Shown here: positions 1 through 9,171 of the stretch, piece by piece
Numbering within the stretch: the first letter of the stretch is position 1
Layout of the letters: every line of letters starts with the position of its first letter
Source: Prevotella sp.
GTDB lineage: Bacteria > Bacteroidota > Bacteroidia > Bacteroidales > Bacteroidaceae
NCBI GenBank assembly: GCA_017467535.1
Contig: JAFUST010000083.1
Coordinates: forward strand, 39,454-103,453
Length of the DNA: 64,000 bases
Reading direction: 5' to 3'
Translations under genes and position numbers: made by a program
The notes under the pieces: generated by a model
What the model was told of the DNA's origin: nothing
Seen by the model: the letters and a program-made list of their open reading frames with translations, nothing else
Database searches by the model: none

Positions 1-1
1 C

Positions 2-274
2 AATGGCTATACACTGAGTTTCTTTACTGATGGCCGGGTCAGCCTGACAGTGTCTTCCGGAAAATACAGAGATGTGTTTCATGGCACGTTCAAGGTTTCG
101 TCTGGCTATGAGATGACGTTCACCGCCAAGCAGGAGTTGCAAGAGAACTATACGTGGTCAGGGGAGCAGGCCGTTCAAGGTTCCGGGCATTGTGAGATAG
201 ACCTCGATGATATGCACGTGAACCTGCGGATAGGCAACGATGAGTTCGGCACCACGTATAGGAAGATGTATTAG
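2..274 (+). CDS. C-terminal part of an unknown protein (cut by window edge)
   Basis: The reading frame is open from the first bases of the window, so the start codon lies outside it. About 90 residues are visible, ending in a TAG stop. The stretch is rich in Ser, Thr, Gly and alternating polar and hydrophobic residues (for example GYTLSFFTDGRVSLTV), which suggests a beta-rich domain, perhaps of an envelope or lipocalin-like protein, but I recognise no family. A GTG at position 50 would give a 74-residue product, but coding-like sequence continues upstream of it, so a partial gene is the better reading. Confidence 0.5.
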   Translation, partial: NGYTLSFFTDGRVSLTVSSGKYRDVFHGTFKVSSGYEMTFTAKQELQENYTWSGEQAVQGSGHCEIDLDDMHVNLRIGNDEFGTTYRKMY

Positions 275-327
275 TTGGATGGTTCGTCAAGAATAATGGG
301 GGAAATCCAGAAAAATATGTATTTCTC

Positions 328-360
328 TTTGTTTTATTCCGAAAAAAGTCGTAACTTTGC
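328..360 (+). promoter_or_regulatory. Bacteroidetes-type promoter of purB
   Basis: TTTG at 328-331 and TAACTTTGC at 352-360 are separated by 20 nt, which fits the TTTG-(19-21)-TAnnTTTG consensus of the Bacteroidetes primary sigma factor. Transcription would start about 7 nt downstream and leave a leader of about 40 nt before the purB ATG at 410. Confidence 0.75.
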
Positions 361-409
361 AGTCTCTTAGTAAAATGGCTTTTATAAAAGTATAACGTAT
401 TAATAGTAA

Positions 410-1756
410 ATGGAATTAGATGTGTTGACGGCCATCTCGCCTATTGATGGTCGCTATCGTGGTAAGACAGAGCCGCTGAGCGAGTATTTTTCAGAATATG
501 CGTTGGTGAGATACCGTGTACGGGTGGAGATAGAATACTTCATAACGCTCTGCGAATTACCCTTGCCCCAACTTCAGGATTTCAATCACGCACTGTTTGA
601 GCCCCTGCGCGACATCTATCGTACTTTTACCGTTGCCGATGCGCAGCGGGTGAAGGACATTGAGAGCGTGACCAACCACGACGTGAAGGCCGTGGAGTAT
701 TTCATCAAGGAGAAACTCGACCAGATGGGCGGTTTCGAGCACTACAAGGAGTTCATTCATTTCGGCCTGACTTCACAGGACATTAACAACACCAGTGTCC
801 CCTTGTCCATCAAGGAAGCCTTGGACAATGTCTATCTGCCCCTGTTGGAGGAACTGATAGAGCAGTTGAACGACTATGCCGAGGCTTGGAAAGATGTGGC
901 TATGCTTGCCAAGACCCATGGCCAGCCTGCTTCTCCCACTCGCTTGGGCAAGGAGGTGATGGTCTATGTCTATCGTCTGGAAGAGCAGGTGCGGGCCTTG
1001 AAGGACACCCCCATCACTGCAAAGTTCGGCGGAGCCACCGGCAATTTCAATGCCCATCATGTGGCCTATCCCCAGTACGACTGGCGTGAATTCGGCAATC
1101 AGTTTGTCAGCGAGAAACTCGGTCTGGAGCGTGAGCAGTACACCACTCAGATTTCTAATTACGACTGGTTGGCAGGCCTGTTTGATGCCATGAAGCGTAT
1201 CAACACTATCATCATCGACTTGGACCGCGACTTCTGGATGTACATCTCGATGGACTACTTCAAGCAGAAGATCAAGGCCGGCGAGGTGGGATCGAGCGCC
1301 ATGCCTCACAAGGTGAACCCCATCGACTATGAGAACAGCGAGGGCAACCTGGGCATTGCCAATGCCATCCTGCAGTTCTTGGCACAGAAATTGCCTATTA
1401 GCCGTTTGCAGCGTGACCTGACCGACTCGACGGTGCTGCGCAATGTGGGTGTGCCTATGGGACATTCGCTCATTGCTTTCCAGAGCACGCTCAAGGGCTT
1501 GCGCAAACTGATCCTCAATGAGGATAAGTTACACGAGGACTTGGAGAATACATGGGCCGTGGTGGCAGAGGCCATTCAGACCATTCTGCGCCGTGAGGCC
1601 TATCCCAACCCTTATGAGACGCTGAAGCAGTTGACGCGCACCAACCAGAAGATGACAGCCGAGACCATTCACGAATTCATTCAGACGCTCAATGTCAGTG
1701 ATGAGGTGAAGGAAGAACTGATGGCCATCACGCCTTGGAACTACACAGGCGTTTAA
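410..1756 (+). CDS. purB: adenylosuccinate lyase
   Basis: This cytoplasmic enzyme makes two fumarate-releasing cleavages in purine synthesis (SAICAR to AICAR, adenylosuccinate to AMP). At 448 residues it matches the E. coli-type PurB length. Visible family features are TSQDINNT at about residue 121, KTHGQPASPT at about 168-177 with the conserved His, and the fumarase/aspartase superfamily signature GSSAMPHKVNP at about 294-304, which carries the catalytic Ser loop. The start follows a good promoter by about 50 nt. The next gene begins 87 nt downstream on the same strand and could be cotranscribed. The assignment is secure. Confidence 0.97.
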   Translation: MELDVLTAISPIDGRYRGKTEPLSEYFSEYALVRYRVRVEIEYFITLCELPLPQLQDFNHALFEPLRDIYRTFTVADAQRVKDIESVTNHDVKAVEYFIKEKLDQMGGFEHYKEFIHFGLTSQDINNTSVPLSIKEALDNVYLPLLEELIEQLNDYAEAWKDVAMLAKTHGQPASPTRLGKEVMVYVYRLEEQVRALKDTPITAKFGGATGNFNAHHVAYPQYDWREFGNQFVSEKLGLEREQYTTQISNYDWLAGLFDAMKRINTIIIDLDRDFWMYISMDYFKQKIKAGEVGSSAMPHKVNPIDYENSEGNLGIANAILQFLAQKLPISRLQRDLTDSTVLRNVGVPMGHSLIAFQSTLKGLRKLILNEDKLHEDLENTWAVVAEAIQTILRREAYPNPYETLKQLTRTNQKMTAETIHEFIQTLNVSDEVKEELMAITPWNYTGV

Positions 1757-1843
1757 GTGGCCTGAGACCTGATAGGAAAATAAGAACGAACAGAAAAAGA
1801 ACGCCGTGAGGCCAATATTAACCTTTTAAAGAGTATTTAGATT

Positions 1844-3226
1844 ATGGATTTTGAGAACGAGAACAAACAAGATGATCAATTGGTGGAGAAGGATGGTGGC
1901 CGTGATGGCTATCAGCGGGAGTTCCGCCCGGTAGGACGTTCGCCGCGTCCCCGTATCCACACCGGACAGCGCCCTTCTACGGGTTATGAGCGTCCCAGTT
2001 ACAGCAAGCACAATCAGGATGATGAGGGCGGCTTCCGCCCCGAAGGTTTTGGAGCAGGTCTGCAGAGCCAGGCGCCTCAGCATGGCTATCGTCCTCGTAC
2101 AAATAACTATAATAATGGTGGCTACGGCCAGCAGCGTCAGGGTGGCTATCAGCCCCGTCAGCAGCAGGGTGGCTATCGTCCCCGATATAATCAGGAAGGT
2201 GACGAGCAGGGCTATCAGCCCCGTCAGGGTGGCTACGGTCAGCCTCGTCAGGGCGGCTATGGCCAGCAGCGCCAGGGTGGCTATGGTCAGTCTCGTCAGG
2301 GCGGCTACGGCCAGCAGCGCCAGGGTGGCTATGGCCAGCAGCGTCAGGGCTATCAGTCCCGTCAGGGTGGCTACGGTCAGCAGCGTCAGAGCGGCTATGG
2401 CCAGCGTCCGCAGGGTGGCTTCCGTCAGCGTACGGCCGACTATGATCCCAATGCCAAGTATAGCCAGAAGAAGCGTATCGAGTATAAGGAGCAGAACTAT
2501 GATCCCAGCGAGCCCATCCGTCTGAACAAGTTCCTGGCCAATGCCGGTGTGTGCAGCCGTCGTGAGGCCGACGATTTCATCCAGGCAGGTGTCGTGACGG
2601 TGAATGGTGAGGTGGTGACCGAACTGGGCACCAAGGTGCTGCGCACTGATGTAGTGCGTTTCCACGATGATCCCGTCACACTGGAGAAGAAGGTCTATGT
2701 GCTCCTCAACAAGCCCAAGGACTATGTGACCACGAGCGACGATCCCCAGCAGCGCAAGACCGTGATGGACCTGGTGAAGAACGCCTGCCCGGAGCGCATC
2801 TATCCCGTTGGGCGTCTTGACCGCAACACCACGGGTGTGCTTCTGCTCACCAACGATGGCGACCTGGCTTCCAAGTTGACGCATCCCAAGTTCCTGAAGA
2901 AGAAGATATATCATGTCTATCTCGACCGCAACGTGACGGCTCACGACATGCAGCAGATTGCTGAGGGCGTGACACTCGATGACGGTGAGATCAAGGCCGA
3001 CGATGTCCAGTATGCCGACCCCGTAGACAGAAAGCAGGTAGGCATCGAGATCCATTCGGGCAAGAACCGCATCGTGCGCCGTATCTTCGAGAGCCTGGGC
3101 TATAAGGTCATCAAACTGGACCGTGTGCAGTTTGCCGGCCTGACCAAGAAGAACCTCCGTCGTGGTGACTGGCGCTATCTGACAGAGGATGAAGTTGATC
3201 GTTTAAGAATGGGAGCATATGAGTAG
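1844..3226 (+). CDS. rluB: RluB/RsuA-family 23S rRNA pseudouridine synthase with repetitive N-terminus
   Basis: The C-terminal half is a standard large-subunit pseudouridine synthase: an S4 RNA-binding domain from about residue 225 ([19 protein letters not shown]) followed by the catalytic domain with [17 protein letters not shown] near 325, whose Asp is the nucleophile. The N-terminal 220 residues are an unusual low-complexity tract built from repeats of the type GGYGQQRQ, rich in Gly, Gln, Arg and Tyr. Such tails are known on this family in Bacteroidales and resemble eukaryotic RGG/prion-like RNA-binding regions. A role in RNA binding or condensation is inference. The stop overlaps the asnS start by 8 nt, implying one operon. 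Confidence 0.9.
   Translation: MDFENENKQDDQLVEKDGGRDGYQREFRPVGRSPRPRIHTGQRPSTGYERPSYSKHNQDDEGGFRPEGFGAGLQSQAPQHGYRPRTNNYNNGGYGQQRQGGYQPRQQQGGYRPRYNQEGDEQGYQPRQGGYGQPRQGGYGQQRQGGYGQSRQGGYGQQRQGGYGQQRQGYQSRQGGYGQQRQSGYGQRPQGGFRQRTADYDPNAKYSQKKRIEYKEQNYDPSEPIRLNKFLANAGVCSRREADDFIQAGVVTVNGEVVTELGTKVLRTDVVRFHDDPVTLEKKVYVLLNKPKDYVTTSDDPQQRKTVMDLVKNACPERIYPVGRLDRNTTGVLLLTNDGDLASKLTHPKFLKKKIYHVYLDRNVTAHDMQQIAEGVTLDDGEIKADDVQYADPVDRKQVGIEIHSGKNRIVRRIFESLGYKVIKLDRVQFAGLTKKNLRRGDWRYLTEDEVDRLRMGAYE
2116..2440 (+). repeat. Tandem 24-27 bp coding repeat in rluB
   Basis: About a dozen imperfect copies of a unit reading GGTGGCTATGGCCAGCAGCG plus CAG encode Gly-Gly-Tyr-Gly-Gln-Gln-Arg-Gln. Copies differ mostly at third positions and by small in-frame length changes ([12 protein letters not shown]), so the array probably expands and contracts without breaking the frame. 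Confidence 0.85.
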
Positions 3227-4658
3227 AACAAAGATAGTTGACGTACTGAAGAGTACGGAATACGGAAAAGAGGTGTGTGTGAAGGGCTGGGTGCGTACCC
3301 ATCGCTCCAGTAAGGCCGTTGACTTTATTGCCCTGAACGACGGCTCGACCATCAAGAACGTGCAGGTGGTGGTAGACCCCTCGCAGTTCGACGAGCAGTT
3401 GCTGAAGGACATCACCACAGGCAGTTGTATCTGTGCTGTCGGCAAACTGGTGGAGAGCCAGGGAGCCGGTCAGGCCTCGGAGATTCAGGCTACGGCCCTG
3501 GAGATCTACGGTCTCTGCGGTAACGACTATCCCATGCAGAAGAAGGGCCAGTCGTTTGAGGCCATGCGTAAGAACGCCCACATGCGTCTCCGTACCAATA
3601 CCTTTGGTGCCGTGATGCGCATCCGCCACAACATGGCTATGGCCATCCACACATACTTCCACGAGCATGGCTTCTTCTACTTCAACACGCCGCTCATCAC
3701 GGCCAGCGACTGCGAGGGTGCCGGCAATATGTTCCAGGTGACGACGAAGAACCTCTACGATCTGAAGAAAGACGAGCAGGGCAAGATCATCTACGACGAT
3801 GACTTCTTCGGCGAGCAGACCTCACTCACGGTGAGCGGTCAACTCGAGGGCGAACTGGGTGCTACGGCCCTGGGTGCCATCTATACCTTCGGCCCCACGT
3901 TCCGTGCCGAAAACTCCAACACCCCGCGCCACTTGGCCGAGTTCTGGATGGTGGAGCCCGAGGTGGCCTTCCTCGACCAGGAGGAACTGATGGATCTGGA
4001 GGAGGACTTCATCAAGTATTGTGTGAAATGGGCTCTCGATAACTGCAAGGATGACCTGCAGTTCCTCAACCAGATGATCGACAAGACACTCATTGGACGC
4101 CTGGAAGGTGTGCTGAAGGAGACCTTTGTCCGTCTGCCCTATACCGAGGGAATCAATATCCTGCAGGAGGCCATCAAGAACGGCAAGAAGTTTGAGTTCC
4201 CCTGCCAGTGGGGTGACGACCTCGCCTCGGAGCACGAGCGCTACCTCGTGGAGGAGCACTTCAAGAAGCCCGTCATCATGACCGACTATCCCCGTGCCTT
4301 CAAGTCGTTCTATATGAAGCAGAACGTGGATACTGCCGACGGCGGTAGCGTGGGCTACAAGGGTGCCATTGCTCCTGGTCCCACCATGCAGGGCACCGAT
4401 GTGCTGTTCCCGCAGATCGGTGAGATCATTGGTGGCTCAGTGCGTGAGGAGAGTTACGACAAACTGATGAGTGAGATAGAGCGTCGCCAGATGGATCAGA
4501 CCCACCTGTGGTGGTACATCGACACCCGTCGCTGGGGCTCTTGTCCGCATGCCGGTTTCGGCCTTGGCTTCGAGCGTCTCATCCTGTTTGTGACCGGTAT
4601 GCAGAACATCCGCGACGTCATCCCCTTCCCCCGTACCCCGAAGAGCGCAGAGTTCTAA
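3219..4658 (+). CDS. asnS: asparaginyl-tRNA synthetase
   Basis: This class IIb aminoacyl-tRNA synthetase charges tRNA-Asn with asparagine. The 479-residue length is typical. The N-terminal OB-fold ([20 protein letters not shown], residues about 19-40) binds the anticodon. Motif 2 reads [21 protein letters not shown]-like around residue 229, and motif 3 is [10 protein letters not shown] near the C-terminus. The ATG at 3219 lies inside the last codons of rluB, and a rho-independent terminator lies 28 nt past the stop. This suggests asnS closes the transcription unit. Confidence 0.97.
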   Translation: MSRTKIVDVLKSTEYGKEVCVKGWVRTHRSSKAVDFIALNDGSTIKNVQVVVDPSQFDEQLLKDITTGSCICAVGKLVESQGAGQASEIQATALEIYGLCGNDYPMQKKGQSFEAMRKNAHMRLRTNTFGAVMRIRHNMAMAIHTYFHEHGFFYFNTPLITASDCEGAGNMFQVTTKNLYDLKKDEQGKIIYDDDFFGEQTSLTVSGQLEGELGATALGAIYTFGPTFRAENSNTPRHLAEFWMVEPEVAFLDQEELMDLEEDFIKYCVKWALDNCKDDLQFLNQMIDKTLIGRLEGVLKETFVRLPYTEGINILQEAIKNGKKFEFPCQWGDDLASEHERYLVEEHFKKPVIMTDYPRAFKSFYMKQNVDTADGGSVGYKGAIAPGPTMQGTDVLFPQIGEIIGGSVREESYDKLMSEIERRQMDQTHLWWYIDTRRWGSCPHAGFGLGFERLILFVTGMQNIRDVIPFPRTPKSAEF

Positions 4659-4686
4659 TCTGTTTAAAGATATACATCTTCATCAG

Positions 4687-4721
4687 GCGGTGCTTCTTTT
4701 CACGAGAGGCACCGCTTTTTT
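4687..4721 (+). terminator. Rho-independent terminator after asnS
   Basis: GCGGTGC (4687-4693) pairs with GCACCGC (4709-4715) and is followed directly by six T. It is well placed 28 nt after the asnS stop. Confidence 0.85.
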
Positions 4722-4754
4722 AGTGGTTAGAACAAGAAAGTCTTCCAATATCTT

Positions 4755-4856
4755 CTTCGGGTGCAAGGTATGGCAAGTCAGGCAGTAAGGAATGGCACTT
4801 TACTATAGTAAAGTCCTATCGGAACGACCGTAAAGTGCCATACTTTGCACCCGAAG
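4755..4856. repeat. Nested 100-nt inverted repeat between asnS and the lipoprotein operon
   Basis: An outer pair CTTCGGGTGCAAGGTATGGC (from 4755) and its near-complement ending at 4856 match over about 20 of 21 positions. Inside, ATGGCACTTTAC (4792-4803) pairs perfectly with GTAAAGTGCCAT (4830-4841). The outer arm contains a second copy of the TGCCAT motif, so alternative pairings are possible. No reading frame is evident. Confidence 0.7.
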
Positions 4857-4891
4857 ATGGCTTCGGAACACCCCGAAGATGACGTCAGCAG

Positions 4892-4967
4892 GTTTGAAGC
4901 CTCCAAACAGGGAGTTTGAAGCCTCCAAACGATGGGTTTGAAGCCTCCATTCCCATCGTTTGGAGGC
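4892..4967. repeat. 22-bp-period palindrome array (type GTTTGAAGCCTCCAAAC)
   Basis: Three units start at 4892, 4914 and 4936, exactly 22 bp apart. The first two read GTTTGAAGCCTCCAAAC, itself an imperfect palindrome; the third diverges at its end. The array finishes with a perfect 16-bp inverted repeat, GCCTCCAAACGATGGG (4921-4936) against CCCATCGTTTGGAGGC (4952-4967). The layout matches the arrays at 22886 and 40096, although the unit sequence differs. Confidence 0.8.
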
Positions 4968-5026
4968 TCCAATCCTTATGGCGTGAAGCGTATTGTGACC
5001 TGATTGGAAAAAATGTTGCTAAAATG

Positions 5027-5058
5027 TTTGTGTTTTTGTTTTTTTTTCTTAAATTTGC
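5027..5058 (+). promoter_or_regulatory. Promoter of the lipoprotein/DUF5723 operon
   Basis: TTTG (5027-5030) and TAAATTTGC (5050-5058) are spaced by 19 nt within an AT-rich tract. The likely start point is about 30 nt before the first ATG. Confidence 0.75.
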
Positions 5059-5097
5059 ACTCGTAAAGTTAAAACTGTTATTCTCCTAATCGTGAAA

Positions 5098-6879
5098 ATG
5101 ATGAAAAGTATTGTAAAGACATTTGCTTTTTGCCTGCTGGCAGGTGCTTGGGGAGTTGTCGGTTGTACCGATGACAAGTACGACCTGGGCGACCTCGACA
5201 TGACAATGGGCTTGGGCAGCGACCAGTTGCAGTTGCCCGTGAAGAATTCTGTGAAGGACATTCTGCTGGATGACATTCTCGACATTGGGGACAGCGAGAG
5301 TGTGACTACGGATGAGAATGGAAACTACAAGTACGAACAGAGTTCCATTATTGATGATGTTACAGACATCAAGGTTGAGAAGATATCTCTAGCCAAGGCT
5401 GGCGATCCCATTGAGAACCCTGTCATACTGACAGTGGGTGCTTTCCCCGATGGTACGCCTGAGGGAACAGAGGTTCCCTATACCGGTGGTGACATAGAAG
5501 GCCAGATAGAGACCTTCGACTATATTTCCGACGAACAGGCACAAGTGATCGATCTGCGGTCAGGCGAACTGGATGGCGAAATGGCACTGACGGTCTATTT
5601 CTCTTCCAAGTTGAGGGCCGTGGTGGAGACCATTGATGAGATGAGTATCGAACTTCCTCAGTATATGGATTTTGAGGTAATCGATAAGTCGGACAATGCC
5701 GTGCGACAAGGCAACGTCATCAAGTTCACCAACCAGAACACAGACAATCAGGCTGTGGTGAAGATTAACGTGACCAAGTTGGACTTTGCAGCCGATAAGA
5801 ATACCTCTGCCGACAATAGCATCAAGTTCGACACTGACAAAAAAATCGTTGAGATGCACGGTAAGGTCAATGTGTTTGCCAAAATCAGCAAGACCAAGAA
5901 GCGCACAATAGCCGATGATGGCTACCCCGATGCAGCCATCCGCAGTACACTGGTTATCGACGATATCATGGTCAACAGCGCCCTGGGCAAGTTTGATCCT
6001 GACATTACAATAGAAGACAGCAAGATAGAACTGAACGACCTGCCGGACTTCCTGACCGACGATGACGTGGTGGTCGATCTCTACAATCCGCAGATTATCT
6101 TTACAGCCACCAGCCGACTGCCCATGCCTGGCACCATCAATGTCACGCTGGAGGCCAAGATGAACGACGGCACGGTGATCAAGACCATCGAGGTGGACGG
6201 TATCAAGGTCTTGCAGGAGGGCGACAACAAGGTCTGTCTGTCGCGTCTCGAACAGGACATCCCATCCGGCTGCACAGACTATAAGGTGGTGCCTAACCTG
6301 TCGGAAATCATTGAGAAAGTGCCCGACGTGATTGAGGTACGCATTGCTGCCAAGGCGGACGCATCCCAAGACTACACCCTTGAGTTTGGCCGTAACTATT
6401 CGCTCACGGGTATAGAGTACAGCATTCTGGCTCCGCTTGCCTTTGGTGATAAGGCCAGGGTCATCTATAACGACTATGTGGACGGATGGGCAGAGGATAT
6501 GCCCGACGACATGGACTTCGAGAAGGATGCCTACATCGAGGTGACGGCCAATATGGACAGCAACGTGCCTATGAACCTGACTATGAAGGTGAAGGCTGTG
6601 GATGTGGATAAGAACGAGATAGAGAATGTGGTCTGCCAGGTGGACAAGGACATCGCAGGAAGTGCCGATGGCAATATCGTGACCACCCCCATCAGGATTC
6701 TCATCAAGCGCAACAACAATGTGGGTTCGCTGACAGATGTCGATGGCATTCACTTCACACTGGAGGCAGCCTCCAATGATACGCTGAAAGGCAAGACGCT
6801 GAACGCAACGGAGAACAAATTAACGGCCCGCGACATCACCGTGACGATTCATGGTCGAGTGATAGCAGACTTCAATTAA
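5098..6879 (+). CDS. Large exported lipoprotein of unknown function
   Basis: The product is about 593 residues. A short positively charged start, a hydrophobic stretch and the lipobox-like VVGC (Cys about 23) indicate a lipoprotein. The first residues of the mature protein are acidic (TDDKYDLGDLD). I see no recognised catalytic motif; the sequence is beta-rich with repeated 'V...ITVHGRV/VNVFAK' strands and many acidic residues. It opens a three-gene unit with a DUF5723 protein (20 nt gap) and a small beta-barrel protein, so an outer-membrane or surface assembly role is likely. A GTG at 5092 in the same frame is the alternative start. Confidence 0.75.
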   Translation: MMKSIVKTFAFCLLAGAWGVVGCTDDKYDLGDLDMTMGLGSDQLQLPVKNSVKDILLDDILDIGDSESVTTDENGNYKYEQSSIIDDVTDIKVEKISLAKAGDPIENPVILTVGAFPDGTPEGTEVPYTGGDIEGQIETFDYISDEQAQVIDLRSGELDGEMALTVYFSSKLRAVVETIDEMSIELPQYMDFEVIDKSDNAVRQGNVIKFTNQNTDNQAVVKINVTKLDFAADKNTSADNSIKFDTDKKIVEMHGKVNVFAKISKTKKRTIADDGYPDAAIRSTLVIDDIMVNSALGKFDPDITIEDSKIELNDLPDFLTDDDVVVDLYNPQIIFTATSRLPMPGTINVTLEAKMNDGTVIKTIEVDGIKVLQEGDNKVCLSRLEQDIPSGCTDYKVVPNLSEIIEKVPDVIEVRIAAKADASQDYTLEFGRNYSLTGIEYSILAPLAFGDKARVIYNDYVDGWAEDMPDDMDFEKDAYIEVTANMDSNVPMNLTMKVKAVDVDKNEIENVVCQVDKDIAGSADGNIVTTPIRILIKRNNNVGSLTDVDGIHFTLEAASNDTLKGKTLNATENKLTARDITVTIHGRVIADFN

Positions 6880-6899
6880 CCTAAAAGACAGAAACAACT

Positions 6900-8294
6900 A
6901 TGAGATACAATAGACTATTCCTGATGGCTGTCTTCTCCACGTTGGTGGCAACAGCCAGTGCTCAGACTTTAAGTTCAGCCTACTTCACGCAGGACTATAA
7001 GTACCGTCATGATATGAACCCTGCTCTTGGCAATGACCAGAACTATATCTCTATACCCGTCCTGGGCAACCTGAGCATTCAGACTCAGGGCAACTTCGGC
7101 GTCGGGGATGTGCTCTTCCTTAATCCGGCTACTGGCCGTTACGACCGTACATTCATGCATCCCGATGTCTCGGTCAGCGATGCTCTTGGTGGCCTGAACT
7201 CTGACAAGAACAAGGTGATAGGTGATATCGGCATCACGCTTCTGTCGGCTGGTTTCAAGGGTTTTGGTGGATACAACACGGTGGAAATCAGTTCGAAAAC
7301 GCAGTTGGGCGTTTCGTTGCCTTATGATCTGTTCCGCTTTGCCAAGAACCTGAACAACGACATCTATGACATTGGCGATATCGATGTGCGTGCCCAGTCA
7401 TACGTCGAACTGGCCTTCGGACATTCCCGCCAGATTGGCGATGACCTCCGCGTGGGTGCCAAGGTGAAGTTGCTCTTTGGTGCGGCTCGCGCTGATCTTA
7501 GCCTGAAGGATGTTCGGGCAGAGATGCCCGCTGGTGCCGATAAGTGGATTGTCTCTGGCAATGCTCAGGCCGACGTGATGATGAAGGGCTTCATGTTCAA
7601 GTCTGGCCGCAAGGACTATGAACTGCGAAGCGGCTCTTATGACTATGTGAACGATGTAGATGTGGACGGTGCTGGCCTGGGTGGTTTTGGACTGGGCCTT
7701 GACCTGGGTGCCACCTACAAGGTGATGGACGGACTGACTGTCAGTGCTGCCCTGACAGACCTCGGCTTCATTAGTTGGAGCAACGACGTGCAGGCTGTCA
7801 ACCGCGGCACCTCTTTCGAGTTTGAGGGTTTCCGGGATATCTCCGTCAACGAAGACCGCAATCCCAATACCTTCAAGAAGACCAATAAGACCTATTCTGA
7901 CCAGATTGCCGACTTCATTCACTTGAAGGATGAGGGAGATCAGGGCTCTGTCACTAAGGGGCTTGCAGCCACTGTCCGCTTGGGAGCCGAGTATAAATTG
8001 CCAATGTACGACAAATTGTCGTTTGGACTCTTGCTCCAACAGCGCATCAACGGCCCGTTCTCTCTGACCGAAGGTCGCCTGAGTGCCAATTGGGTGCCCC
8101 TGAAGTGGCTCGATGGTGGCGTCAATGTGGCTGTGAACAACTATGCCGCCAGCACGGGCTGGGTGCTGAACATCCATCCCAAGGCGATCAACTTCTTTGT
8201 CGGTATGGATCACATCCTCGGAACGCAGACCAAGGAAGGCATTCCCCTCAGTTCTAATGCCAGTGTTAACTTTGGCATGAACGTGGCGTTCTGA
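6900..8294 (+). CDS. DUF5723 family outer-membrane protein
   Basis: The 464-residue protein has a clear signal peptide (MRYNRLFLMAVFSTLVATASAQ). It then carries the family-like opening 'YFTQDYKYRHDMNPAL...SIPVLGNLSI', followed by many amphipathic strands and a typical aromatic-terminated barrel end (NFGMNVAF). DUF5723 proteins are Bacteroidetes outer-membrane beta-barrels of unknown function, distantly like PorV/FadL types. The gene lies 20 nt after the lipoprotein gene and 47 nt before a second barrel gene, in one operon. Confidence 0.75.
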   Translation: MRYNRLFLMAVFSTLVATASAQTLSSAYFTQDYKYRHDMNPALGNDQNYISIPVLGNLSIQTQGNFGVGDVLFLNPATGRYDRTFMHPDVSVSDALGGLNSDKNKVIGDIGITLLSAGFKGFGGYNTVEISSKTQLGVSLPYDLFRFAKNLNNDIYDIGDIDVRAQSYVELAFGHSRQIGDDLRVGAKVKLLFGAARADLSLKDVRAEMPAGADKWIVSGNAQADVMMKGFMFKSGRKDYELRSGSYDYVNDVDVDGAGLGGFGLGLDLGATYKVMDGLTVSAALTDLGFISWSNDVQAVNRGTSFEFEGFRDISVNEDRNPNTFKKTNKTYSDQIADFIHLKDEGDQGSVTKGLAATVRLGAEYKLPMYDKLSFGLLLQQRINGPFSLTEGRLSANWVPLKWLDGGVNVAVNNYAASTGWVLNIHPKAINFFVGMDHILGTQTKEGIPLSSNASVNFGMNVAF

Positions 8295-8341
8295 CCGCAG
8301 ATTGTTTAGCATATACATTAACCCCCAAAAACAAAAGTGAT

Positions 8342-9169
8342 ATGAAGAATCTATTAGTCATCGCAGGAAGTCTACTGCTTTCTGTTGGCAGTGTCTCTGC
8401 ACAAGAAGACAACAACGTGTTCACGCATCTTGGAGCAAGCGTGGGAGTGGGTACAACGGGTGTCAGCATCGACCTCTCGACAAACATCACTGACTATGTC
8501 GGTGTGCGTGTGGGTGCCGACATTATGCCGAAGTTCAAGTACAGCACTGATATAGATATCAACAACAGTACTAATCTGCAGAATGAGTACAACACTTGGC
8601 GTCAGTACTACATCGCTACCAATCCTGGTGCTGAGGCTCCGGAGTTAACAGTTCCTTCGCAGGTGGATATAGAGGGCAAATTGAATAACACGACTGGTCA
8701 TGTTCTGTTTGATCTCTATCCTGGCAAGAAGATTGACTGGCATCTCACCGTTGGTGCCTACTTTGGCCCGACCGATGTGGTGAGTGTCTACACCACGAAG
8801 GATGAGCAGTTGGCTGACGTAGCCAAGTATAATGACTGGCAGAATGATAAGAGCCTGCTGATTGGTGCAGAACTGGGCGACTACTTCCTGACGCCAGATG
8901 CCAACGGTCATGTGGATGCCAGCATCAAGGTGAAGGGCTTCCGTCCCTATGTGGGGCTTGGCTGGGGGCGTGCCGTGCCGAAGAACCACTCGCTGGGCTT
9001 CTCGTTTGATGCAGGCGTGCAGTTCTGGGGCAAGCCAGAGGTTTATCTGCAAGGCGACAAGCAGAATGAAAGCAATTTCGATGGTGAGGATGGTGGTATC
9101 TTGAAGACGCTTACCAAGATCACTGTTTATCCTACACTGACCTTCCGCCTGACAGGCAAGATTTTCTAA
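8342..9169 (+). CDS. Outer-membrane beta-barrel protein
   Basis: The 275-residue product has a signal peptide ending in SVSA-QED, then repeated GxxxGxG-type strands (LGASVGVGTTGVSIDLSTNI) and a terminal aromatic residue (LTFRLTGKIF), as expected for an outer-membrane barrel. No specific ligand can be inferred. It is the last gene of the operon that starts at 5098, and its stop lies 2 nt from the end of the convergent cvfB gene. Confidence 0.7.
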   Translation: MKNLLVIAGSLLLSVGSVSAQEDNNVFTHLGASVGVGTTGVSIDLSTNITDYVGVRVGADIMPKFKYSTDIDINNSTNLQNEYNTWRQYYIATNPGAEAPELTVPSQVDIEGKLNNTTGHVLFDLYPGKKIDWHLTVGAYFGPTDVVSVYTTKDEQLADVAKYNDWQNDKSLLIGAELGDYFLTPDANGHVDASIKVKGFRPYVGLGWGRAVPKNHSLGFSFDAGVQFWGKPEVYLQGDKQNESNFDGEDGGILKTLTKITVYPTLTFRLTGKIF

Positions 9170-9171
9170 GA

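Noticed and set aside
1826-3055. 409-residue open frame on the minus strand opposite rluB
   Set aside because: It lies antisense to the repeat-rich rluB gene, its Leu/Ala/Thr repeats mirror the sense repeats, and it has no domain signature.
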